Source of the DNA: Pseudomonadota bacterium | GTDB taxonomy: Bacteria > SZUA-182 > DTGQ01 | Direction of reading: 5' to 3' | Assembly (NCBI GenBank): GCA_030605265.1 | Contig: JAUWIR010000094.1 | Coordinates: forward strand, 1-10,390 | DNA length: 10,390 bases | In this document: in pieces, positions 1-5,506 of the stretch | How the letters are laid out: each line of letters begins with the position of its first letter | How positions within the stretch are numbered: the stretch's first letter is position 1 | Translations under genes and position numbers: made by a program | The notes under the pieces: model-generated | The model's database searches: none | What the model was told of the DNA's origin: nothing | Seen by the model: only the letters and a program-made list of their open reading frames with translations

Positions 1-70
1 AAGAGAATATAGAAAAACTCTGCGTTCTCTGCGGTAAATTATGTTTTTTATTTTTTAGTAAAGGTTTCTC
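1..70. repeat. Intergenic stretch with tandem CTCTGCG motif, possible dispersed repeat
   Basis: The motif CTCTGCG occurs twice with a 9-base period at 18-24 and 27-33, within non-coding DNA just past the larC stop. The flanks are A/T runs. A 7-base inverted pair (AAGAGAA at 1-7 and TTCTCTT at 66-72, overlapping the larC stop) frames the block. Similar CTCTGCG-rich strings are, from memory, common between genes in several bacterial phyla; that is recall, not a search. No U-tract hairpin typical of an intrinsic terminator is seen on the larC strand. Confidence 0.4.
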
Positions 71-1252
71 TTAAGCCCTATATTTTGTGGGGATCAATCG
101 ATATATTTCCTGATATATTTCTTTTATAGGCTTTCCGATTTTTGTGGCAATTTTACGACAATCTTCATATTCCGGAGAAGCTGAAATAATTTTATTGTCC
201 AACTTTCCTATTTTGACTCTGACAACATCACCGGAGGGAAGAGATACGGAAATAGATTCCCTGTTTAAGGATCTTCTCCAGATTTCATTTATTCTGATCC
301 CAAAAGTGGAAGTTTCTTGAAAAACAATGGAAGATAATTTATCTATGCATGAAGGCTGAGAAATTATGGTAAGCTTGGAAGCCGGTCTATTTTTTTTCAT
401 GATAATCGATGATAGGGAAACATCCAGGGCACCTTCCAAAAATAGCTGAGAAATGATGTGTTCATAATATTCCGGGTTCATATCATCAATATCTGTTTCC
501 ATAACCACAATTTTTTCCATCCGCCAGTCAGGGGTGGTTTTTCCTAAAATAACCCGTAAAAGATTAGGAAATTGTTGTGGATTTCTGGTACCTGCACCAT
601 AGCCGATTTTATCAACTTCACAGGAGGGCAGGGGGCCGAACTGCGAGGCCAAGGATGTAATAAGAGCCGCCCCTGTCGGCGTGACCAGCTCGTGTGGACG
701 ACCTGTCGAAAAGACTGGTTTTGCTTTTAAAATTTCCAAAGTAGCCGGTGCGGGAACGGGAATTGTGCCATGCTCGGTAGAAATGAGTCCGGTACCTAAA
801 TGAAGGGGGGAGGAAAAAATTTTATCAATAGCCAACGCTTTAATTGCCAACAATGTTCCGACAATATCAATTAATGAATCAATAGAGCCTAATTCATGAA
901 AATGAATATTGGTGATGTTTTCTCTGTGAATCTTCGCTTCAGCATTGGCTATGGTATGAAAAATGTCTATAGCGGGTTCACAAATATCCTGAGGAAGGGG
1001 GCTGTTTTTGATAAGTTCGATGAAATCATTGAGGGACCTTCTTTGTTTTGTTGAATCAGTAAGCTGTATTTCTATTTTGGTGCCGCTTAGAGCACCTCGT
1101 TTTACAGTGCGGGATTGGATATTGATTCCCTCAAGGGGGATGGATTGTAACTGTTTTACCAACCATGATAGATCCACTCCTAATTCTATCAAGGCCCCTA
1201 AGATCATATCCCCACTAATGCCGGCATAGCAATCAAAATAGAGTATTTTCAA
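71..1252 (-). CDS. larC: Nickel-pincer cofactor biosynthesis protein LarC (nickel insertase)
   Basis: LarC performs the last step of nickel-pincer nucleotide synthesis: CTP-dependent insertion of nickel into pyridinium-3,5-bisthiocarboxylic acid mononucleotide. The 393-residue protein has the family (DUF111) motifs in order: FDCYAGISGDM (6-16), HFHELGSIDSLIDI (117-130), GTIPVPAPAT (162-171), ELVTPTGAALI (188-198), GYGAGTR (217-223), ETDIDDMNPE (252-261) and MKKNRPASK (285-293). The reading frame is continuous, unlike Lactobacillus plantarum, where LarC is made from two frames by frameshifting. The start is TTG at 1252-1250 on the minus strand, chosen because AAGGA (plus 1259-1263) lies 6 bases upstream and the protein then begins MKILYFD, as family members do. 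It lies 109 bases downstream of larB on the same strand, probably co-transcribed. The substrate enzyme is unknown because no larA homologue is in view. Confidence 0.95.
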   Translation of the reverse strand: MKILYFDCYAGISGDMILGALIELGVDLSWLVKQLQSIPLEGINIQSRTVKRGALSGTKIEIQLTDSTKQRRSLNDFIELIKNSPLPQDICEPAIDIFHTIANAEAKIHRENITNIHFHELGSIDSLIDIVGTLLAIKALAIDKIFSSPLHLGTGLISTEHGTIPVPAPATLEILKAKPVFSTGRPHELVTPTGAALITSLASQFGPLPSCEVDKIGYGAGTRNPQQFPNLLRVILGKTTPDWRMEKIVVMETDIDDMNPEYYEHIISQLFLEGALDVSLSSIIMKKNRPASKLTIISQPSCIDKLSSIVFQETSTFGIRINEIWRRSLNRESISVSLPSGDVVRVKIGKLDNKIISASPEYEDCRKIATKIGKPIKEIYQEIYRLIPTKYRA

Positions 1253-1361
1253 AGGGATTCCTTATTTATGCAATTAATTCTAAATTTCATGTTTTTAATT
1301 ATAAAATTTTTATAAAAATAATAGATACTTTTTGGTTTCGGCTTGTCCAAGTTTATGAAAA
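1253..1361 (-). other. larB-larC intergenic spacer, with larC SD and weak promoter-like site
   Basis: This is a 109-base, very AT-rich spacer. On the minus strand it holds AAGGA (1259-1263) as the larC ribosome binding site. It also has a weak promoter-like pair, TTGGAC then 17 bases then TATCTA, near the larB end, so larC might have its own weak start. An A/T palindrome (ATAAAATTTTTAT type) lies in the middle, but it has no GC stem and is not a convincing terminator. I see no small gene. Confidence 0.4.
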
Positions 1362-2120
1362 TTAATCAGCATTTTCCTCTTCAATATTAATTAAATGAGC
1401 GATACATCCTGCAGAATAGCCATTATCAATATTCACCACAGCTACCCCTCCGGCACAACTATTAAGCATGGTTAAAAGGGCCGCTATTCCTCCGAAATTA
1501 GCCCCATAACCAATACTTGTGGGCACTCCGATAACAGGTTTACTCACCAGACCGGCAACCACACTGGCTAAGGCCCCCTCCATTCCTGCTACTACAATGA
1601 TAACCCGGGCTGCGGCAAGAATATGTTGATGACTAAATAAGCGATGGATGCCGGAGACCCCTACATCGAAAATAGTGGTTACTTTAGACCCATAAACCAG
1701 AGATGTTACGGCTGCTTCTTGAGCAATGGGGATGTCGGCTGTGCCGGCTGACAGGATTACAATATGCCCTTTTAAGAGGGGTTTGGTTTTCTGCACAACA
1801 ATCATGCGTGCTTCCGGATAATATATTGCTGAAGAATCGATAGCGTGAATAGCCTTAAAAATTGTTTCATTGGCTTTGGTGGCCAGAAAAGGAGATCCTC
1901 GACTGATAATTTTTTTGGAAATTTCTTTAATTTGTTCTAATGATTTCCCTGGACAGAAAATAGCTTCGGCAAATCCTCTGCGAAGTTGTCGATGATGATC
2001 CAGTTTGGCAAAACCAATATCTTCATAGGGAAGAGATTTTAATTTATTAATCGCTTCATCAAGGTTGATTTTTCCTCTCTGAAGAGATTCTAACGTTTTT
2101 CGAATATAGGAAGGATTCAT
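1362..2120 (-). CDS. larB: Nickel-pincer cofactor biosynthesis protein LarB (NaAD carboxylase/hydrolase)
   Basis: LarB starts nickel-pincer nucleotide synthesis by carboxylating the pyridinium ring of nicotinic acid adenine dinucleotide and releasing AMP, giving pyridinium-3,5-biscarboxylic acid mononucleotide. The 252 residues match the usual family length. The N-terminal part has the signature DHHRQLRRGFAEAIF (41-55). The C-terminal part is a PurE-like carboxylase domain with SAGTADIPIAQEA (124-136), VGVSGIHRL (153-161), VAGMEGALASVVAGL (177-191) and GVPTSIGYG (198-206). The Cys in LNSCAGG (residue 222) fits the cysteine reported to form the covalent pyridine intermediate in the L. plantarum enzyme. 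The ATG start agrees with family N-termini, but only an A-run precedes it, so there is no clear SD. The gene is divergent from rpsB and precedes larC. LarE, the sulfur-inserting partner, must be elsewhere if the pathway is complete. Confidence 0.95.
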   Translation of the reverse strand: MNPSYIRKTLESLQRGKINLDEAINKLKSLPYEDIGFAKLDHHRQLRRGFAEAIFCPGKSLEQIKEISKKIISRGSPFLATKANETIFKAIHAIDSSAIYYPEARMIVVQKTKPLLKGHIVILSAGTADIPIAQEAAVTSLVYGSKVTTIFDVGVSGIHRLFSHQHILAAARVIIVVAGMEGALASVVAGLVSKPVIGVPTSIGYGANFGGIAALLTMLNSCAGGVAVVNIDNGYSAGCIAHLINIEEENAD

Positions 2121-2154
2121 AATTTTTTTTTAAAAATAGAGTATAATGTCTGCA

Positions 2155-2183
2155 AATGTAACAAATTCAGTAATATTTGTCAA
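2155..2183 (-). promoter_or_regulatory. Predicted sigma-70 type promoter for larBC
   Basis: On the minus strand a perfect TTGACA (-35, plus positions 2178-2183) is followed by a 17-base spacer and TACATT (-10, plus positions 2155-2160, 4 of 6 consensus). Transcription would start about 28 bases before the larB ATG. A second -10-like TATACT lies closer to the gene (plus 2140-2145) but has no good -35 partner. This is an inference from motif spacing. Confidence 0.6.
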
Positions 2184-2283
2184 TTGTTATTCTTTTTTAA
2201 GGTTATTCTTGTTTATGGAAATATTTTTTCAAAAATGTATCAATAAAAGTTCCTAAAAATAAGATATTTTAGAGAAATTCCCC

Positions 2284-2312
2284 TTGCAGAACTTTTTCTC
2301 CTATGGTATATT
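2284..2312 (+). promoter_or_regulatory. Predicted extended -10 promoter for the rpsB cluster
   Basis: TTGCAG (2284-2289, matching only the TTG half of the -35 consensus) is followed by a 17-base spacer and TATATT (2307-2312). TGg sits directly before the -10, forming an extended -10 element that can compensate for a weak -35. The predicted start near 2319 leaves a leader of about 70 bases before rpsB. The DNA upstream (2190-2280) is A/T-rich and could act as an UP element. Inference from motifs only. Confidence 0.6.
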
Positions 2313-2313
2313 C

Positions 2314-2326
2314 TACAGACTCTGTA
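2314..2326. promoter_or_regulatory. Perfect 13-bp palindrome at the predicted rpsB transcription start
   Basis: TACAGA (2314-2319), a single C, then TCTGTA (2321-2326) form an exact inverted repeat. It begins 2 bases after the predicted -10 box and spans the expected start site. It could be an operator for a dimeric repressor or, less likely given the short loop, a 5' end RNA hairpin. Its function is unknown. Confidence 0.45.
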
Positions 2327-2365
2327 TTTAATCTAATTATAAATATATTTATGTATTTTTAGTTT

Positions 2366-2378
2366 GGAGGGAGGTGAT
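2366..2378 (+). promoter_or_regulatory. Very strong SD of rpsB that decides its start
   Basis: GGAGGGAGGTGAT contains a 9-base match (GGAGGTGAT, 2370-2378) to the complement of the 16S rRNA 3' end. A GTG at 2374 lies inside this motif and so cannot be the start it serves. The ATG at 2389 follows 10 bases after the extended match and gives a normal S2 N-terminus. Confidence 0.75.
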
Positions 2379-2388
2379 TCATTTATTG

Positions 2389-3180
2389 ATGAAGATATCA
2401 ATGAAACAGCTTTTAGAAGCCGGCGTACATTTTGGCCATCAGTCAAAAAGATGGAATCCTCGGATGAAGAAGTATATTTTTGGGGAGCGAAATGGAATTT
2501 ATATAATTGACCTTCAAAAAACCTTACGTCAATTTAGGGAATCCTATCAGTTTATTCGCTCAATAGTTTCTCGAGGGGAAACTTTACTTTTTGTGGGAAC
2601 AAAAAAACAAGCTCAGGAAATCATTTTAGAGGAGAGCAAACGCTGCGAAATGTACTATGTACAACATCGGTGGTTAGGTGGAATGCTGACGAATTTTGCT
2701 ACAATTCAAAAGAGTATTGATCGCATGAAGAAAATGGAAGAGATGAAAAATAATGGTACTTTCGAATCCTTGACGAAAAAGGAAGTTTTAAAGTTAGAAA
2801 AGAAACGCGAAAAAATGGAGAAAATACTAGGCGGAATCAGAGATATGAATAAATTGCCCGGAGTGCTTTTTATAGTAGATCCAAAACGAGAAAGAATTGC
2901 TATAAACGAGGCGAATAAGCTTGGTATTCCTGTTGTGGCCGTTGTTGATACCAATTGTGACCCGGAAGGTATAGATTACGTTATCCCGGGTAATGATGAT
3001 GCTATTCGATCTATTAAACTCATTACTTCCAAAATTGCGGATGCAGTTGTCGAAGGGCGGACGGAATTTTTGGCTAATGCTGAGATAGCCGGAAAAAAAG
3101 AGCAAGAAGAAAAACCTGATGATCTCAAGGAGGAAGGCAAGCAGGTCGATGAACAAGAGGCTGGTGCCGCTGCTCAATAA
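2389..3180 (+). CDS. rpsB: 30S ribosomal protein S2
   Basis: S2 binds late in 30S assembly between head and body and helps recruit S1 in many bacteria. The protein is 263 residues from the chosen ATG. Diagnostic blocks are MKQLLEAGVHFGHQ near the N-terminus, KKYIFGERNGIYIIDLQKT, FVGTKKQAQ, HRWLGGMLTNF, the coiled-coil insertion rich in Lys/Glu, and LPGVLFIVDP followed by GIPVVAVVDTNCDP. The last ~35 residues form a charged tail (many Glu, Lys and Asp, ending Ala-rich), longer than in the shortest homologues. The frame stays open upstream to a GTG at 2374, but that codon overlaps the SD. First gene of rpsB-tsf-pyrH-frr, driven by the promoter at 2284-2312. S2 commonly represses its own operon; no known S2 leader motif is recognised here. 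Confidence 0.97.
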   Translation: MKISMKQLLEAGVHFGHQSKRWNPRMKKYIFGERNGIYIIDLQKTLRQFRESYQFIRSIVSRGETLLFVGTKKQAQEIILEESKRCEMYYVQHRWLGGMLTNFATIQKSIDRMKKMEEMKNNGTFESLTKKEVLKLEKKREKMEKILGGIRDMNKLPGVLFIVDPKRERIAINEANKLGIPVVAVVDTNCDPEGIDYVIPGNDDAIRSIKLITSKIADAVVEGRTEFLANAEIAGKKEQEEKPDDLKEEGKQVDEQEAGAAAQ

Positions 3181-3213
3181 ATCATCATTAAACTAAAATC
3201 TGGGAGGCATTGA

Positions 3214-3816
3214 ATGAGTGTTTCTGCACAAGAAGTTAAGGAGCTTCGCAATAAGACAGGCATTGGGTTCATGGTCTGTAAAAAAGCTCTTGAAGAATGT
3301 GCCGGTGATTTAGACAAAGCCATAGAATATATGCGGAAAAAGGGGCTTGCTTCTGCTTCAAAGAAGGCAGGTCGAACTACCGGGCAAGGCTTAGTCACCT
3401 CCTATATCCACGGAAATGGGAGAATAGGGGTATTATTGGAAATTAATTGTGAAACTGATTTTGTGGCTAGAACACCTGATTTTCAAGAGTTAGCCAAGAA
3501 TATTTCCATGCAAGTTGCAGCTTCAAATCCGGTTTATGTCTCAAGAGAAGATATACCGGGTGAGGTGATTGATAAAGAGAGAGAAATTATCAATGCACAG
3601 ATAGGGGATACGAAAAAACCCGAAGCAATTTTACTAAAGATAGTAGAAGGGAAATTGGAAAAGGGGTTTTTTGCCAAAGTCTGTTTGTTGGACCAACTGT
3701 TTATCAAAGATGACAGCAAAAATGTAAAATCAATTATTACGGATGCAATTGCTAAATTAGGGGAAAATATTCTTGTGCGCAGATTTGTTCGTTACGAACT
3801 GGGAGAACAGGATTAA
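3214..3816 (+). CDS. tsf: Elongation factor Ts, short form
   Basis: EF-Ts is the nucleotide exchange factor that releases GDP from EF-Tu. At 200 residues this is the short type with a single core subdomain (as in Thermus), not the ~280-residue Escherichia type. The N-terminal UBA-like domain (about 1-50) has EVKELRNKTG and CKKALEE. The TDFV motif that contacts EF-Tu is at 81-84 within ETDFVART. Later blocks are KIVEGKLEKGFFAKVCLLDQLFIKD (142-166, cited as one conserved region). The usual acidic residue before CKKAL (typically MDC) is Val here (residue 21). The SD GGGAGG (3202-3207) stands 6 bases before the ATG. The gene lies 33 bases after rpsB, the classic S2/EF-Ts pairing. Confidence 0.97.
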   Translation: MSVSAQEVKELRNKTGIGFMVCKKALEECAGDLDKAIEYMRKKGLASASKKAGRTTGQGLVTSYIHGNGRIGVLLEINCETDFVARTPDFQELAKNISMQVAASNPVYVSREDIPGEVIDKEREIINAQIGDTKKPEAILLKIVEGKLEKGFFAKVCLLDQLFIKDDSKNVKSIITDAIAKLGENILVRRFVRYELGEQD

Positions 3817-3842
3817 GATCTAAATAAGGTTACAGAGATTAT

Positions 3843-4559
3843 ATGGGAATAGCTTATCAGAGAATTTTATTAAAACTAAGTGGAGAATCTTTAAAAGGTC
3901 CAAGAGACTTTGGTATTGACAGTGCTACGGTATTAGAAATTGCTGAAGAGATAAAAAAAGTAAAAGAGTTAGGTACTGAGGTTGCCGTTGTTATTGGAGG
4001 GGGGAATATTTACCGGGGAGCTTCCGGGGAAGTAGAGTGCGTTGAAAAAACTTCAGGTGACTATATGGGAATGCTGGCTACTGTTATTAATGGATTAGCT
4101 TTGCAGGGGGCCCTGGAAAAATGCGGGATTCATACCAGAGTATTAACTGCTATAGAAATGCATCAATTAGCCGAACCCTATATACGTCGTAGAGCTATAC
4201 GTCATTTAGAAAAAGGCAGGGCTGTTATTTTAGTCGGAGGCACGGGTAACCCATATTTTACCACAGATACTGCAGCCGCCTTAAGAGCTATTGAAATTGG
4301 CGCGGCGGGAATTCTTAAAGCTACTAAAGTTGACGGGGTCTACAGTTCTGATCCTCTTATTGATAAAGACGCTACTAAATACGAAGAATTAACCTATATG
4401 GAAGCCTTGAAAAATCGACTTTCGGTTATGGACAATACAGCTATCTCTTTGTGTATGGATAACCATTTACCAATTATTGTTTTTAATTTTAAGAAAAAGG
4501 GGAATATACAAAGGATCGTATTAGGAGAAAAAATAGGCTCTATTATTAGGGGAGACTAA
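3843..4559 (+). CDS. pyrH: UMP kinase (uridylate kinase)
   Basis: PyrH phosphorylates UMP to UDP with ATP, a committed step for pyrimidine nucleotides, and is a bacterial amino acid kinase-fold hexamer. The 238-residue protein has the expected motifs: LLKLSGESL (9-17, phosphate binding), VIGGGNIYRGA (50-60), GDYMGMLATVINGLALQ (72-88), GGTGNPYFTTDTAAALRAIE (132-151), KATKVDGVYSSDP (159-171) and MDNTAISL (196-203). Length is typical. The start has only a weak SD (AGAG at 3834-3837, 5 bases before ATG), with an AAGG further off, so translation may be lower than for tsf or may depend on upstream coupling. It lies 26 bases after tsf and 1 base before frr. Confidence 0.97.
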   Translation: MGIAYQRILLKLSGESLKGPRDFGIDSATVLEIAEEIKKVKELGTEVAVVIGGGNIYRGASGEVECVEKTSGDYMGMLATVINGLALQGALEKCGIHTRVLTAIEMHQLAEPYIRRRAIRHLEKGRAVILVGGTGNPYFTTDTAAALRAIEIGAAGILKATKVDGVYSSDPLIDKDATKYEELTYMEALKNRLSVMDNTAISLCMDNHLPIIVFNFKKKGNIQRIVLGEKIGSIIRGD

Positions 4560-4560
4560 T

Positions 4561-5118
4561 ATGCCGTTAAAGCTATTTGATGAAATAGAAAATAAAATGA
4601 AACAGCGTATTGAAGGATTAGGAAGGGAATTTAATCAAATACGCACAGGGCGGGCCTCGGCTGCTTTGTTGGATGGAATTAAAGTTGATTATTACGGGAC
4701 GTCGACGCCAATAAACCAAATTGCCTCAGTATCCATGCCTGATGCACGGAGCCTTTTAATTCAACCCTGGGACATTTCTATTATTAATCAAGTGGAAAAG
4801 GCCATTCAAAAATCCGACCTAGGCATAAATCCTAACAATGACGGAAAAATGATTCGATTAAATGTACCAATGCTGACTGAAGAAAGAAGAAAACAATTGG
4901 CCAAAACAGTGAGGAATATCAGAGAAGAAGCGAAAATATCTTTGCGCAATTTTCGAAGAGAGGCCAATGAGAAATTAAAAGAGAAAGAGAAAAGTAAAAA
5001 GATTAATGAAGATGATTACCATGCGGGGTTAAAAGAAATACAAAAAATTACTGATTCCTTTATTGAAAAAGTCGGCCTTATGGCTCAAAATAAAGAAAAG
5101 GAGGTCATGGAGATATAA
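4561..5118 (+). CDS. frr: Ribosome recycling factor
   Basis: RRF, with EF-G, splits the post-termination ribosome so that subunits can be reused. The 185-residue length is exactly that of the family. Clear motifs are QIRTGRASAALLDGIKVDYY (26-45), the hinge-region SMPDARSLLIQPWD (58-71), PNNDGKMIRLNVPMLTEERR (91-110) and the C-terminal three-helix-bundle segment RNFRREANEKLK (129-140). The start codon lies 1 base after the pyrH stop, and the SD GGGGAGA is within the pyrH 3' end, so the two are likely translationally coupled. It is the last gene of the rpsB cluster; uppS, cdsA or dxr, often found next, do not follow. Confidence 0.97.
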   Translation: MPLKLFDEIENKMKQRIEGLGREFNQIRTGRASAALLDGIKVDYYGTSTPINQIASVSMPDARSLLIQPWDISIINQVEKAIQKSDLGINPNNDGKMIRLNVPMLTEERRKQLAKTVRNIREEAKISLRNFRREANEKLKEKEKSKKINEDDYHAGLKEIQKITDSFIEKVGLMAQNKEKEVMEI

Positions 5119-5266
5119 TCAAACAATGCATTTTTATCTTTCCTTTCTCGGTAGGAGTATTAACTTCCCACCCAACTTTTCATATAATCCTACACCAATT
5201 TAATATATCTTACGATTTGCAGCTTGGTGAGTCCGTCACAACAACCCTTTTTATGTACGAGGTATG
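5119..5266. other. Non-coding region after frr with an inverted repeat
   Basis: About 150 bases with no convincing gene. GTAGGAGTAT (5151-5160) pairs with ATAATCCTAC (5184-5193), 9 of 10 positions, over a 23-base loop. This is a possible mRNA 3' end structure for the rpsB cluster, but the bases after it (ACCAATTTAA) are not a proper U-tract, so a standard intrinsic terminator is not supported. The rest is unassigned. Confidence 0.35.
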
Positions 5267-5295
5267 TTGACAAAAATGGAAGGTATGAGTAAAAT
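5267..5295 (+). promoter_or_regulatory. Near-consensus promoter for tgt-yajC-HD-secD-secF
   Basis: A perfect TTGACA (5267-5272), a 17-base spacer and TAAAAT (5290-5295, 5 of 6) make the best promoter match in the window. The predicted start is near 5302, about 205 bases before tgt, implying a long leader RNA. A 13-codon ATG frame overlaps the promoter but lies before the start site and has no usable SD. Confidence 0.7.
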
Positions 5296-5298
5296 TCT

Positions 5299-5486
5299 AG
5301 CCTAAACGATTTTAAGCTTTGTAACCGTTTATGGGTGCAAAGGTTCAGGATTAAAAATTTAGGGCTTATGGTCCCTAGACAAAAGTCCTAAAATTTATAG
5401 ATACACAAAAACTTATAAACGTTTTAGAGCAAGTTCAATTAAAAAAAAGCAACCCTGAACCTTTGAACCCTATATTAGGCTTTTTT
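5299..5486 (+). repeat. Structured tgt leader / inverted-repeat element
   Basis: The left arm 5333-5352 (GGGTGCAAAGGTTCAGGATT) is complementary to the right arm 5451-5470 (AACCCTGAACCTTTGAACCC) at 18 of 20 positions, with 98 bases between. An outer pair, AGCCTAA (5299-5305) with TTAGGCT (5475-5481), frames the element, and a T-run follows at 5481-5486. An alternative pair, AAAAAAGC (5443-5450) with GCTTTTTT (5479-5486), would exclude the long stem. Between the arms a smaller pair (TTTAGG 5358-5363 with CCTAAA 5387-5392) is possible. It resembles either a transcribed attenuator-type leader or a MITE-like palindromic insertion. I recognise no preQ1 riboswitch or T-box sequence in it. Confidence 0.55.
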
Positions 5487-5506
5487 ATGGCGGAAGTGAG
5501 GTTAAG

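Noticed and set aside
1008..1229. 73-codon open frame on the plus strand inside larC
   Set aside because: It lies antisense to the well-conserved N-terminal part of LarC, has no SD and encodes nothing recognisable, so it is a shadow frame.
1290..1325. A/T palindrome between larB and larC as a terminator
   Set aside because: No GC stem, so it would not form a stable terminator hairpin.
2253..2272. CTAAAA/TTTTAG palindrome upstream of the rpsB promoter
   Set aside because: Only A/T-rich 6-base arms in very A/T-rich DNA; chance occurrence is likely and no link to a known regulator is visible.
2706..3177. Minus-strand open frames opposite rpsB
   Set aside because: Both overlap the conserved S2 coding region, lack recognisable domains and reflect the Lys/Glu-rich codons read in antisense.
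5264..5305. 13-codon ATG frame (MLTKMEGM...) before tgt as a leader peptide
   Set aside because: Its start lies upstream of the predicted transcription start and GAGGT abuts the ATG with no spacing, so translation is unlikely. It has no run of regulatory codons.
5302..5506. PreQ1 riboswitch or T-box in the tgt leader
   Set aside because: Attractive because of tgt, but I do not see the compact preQ1 pseudoknot sequence or the T-box AGGGTGGNACCGCG signature.
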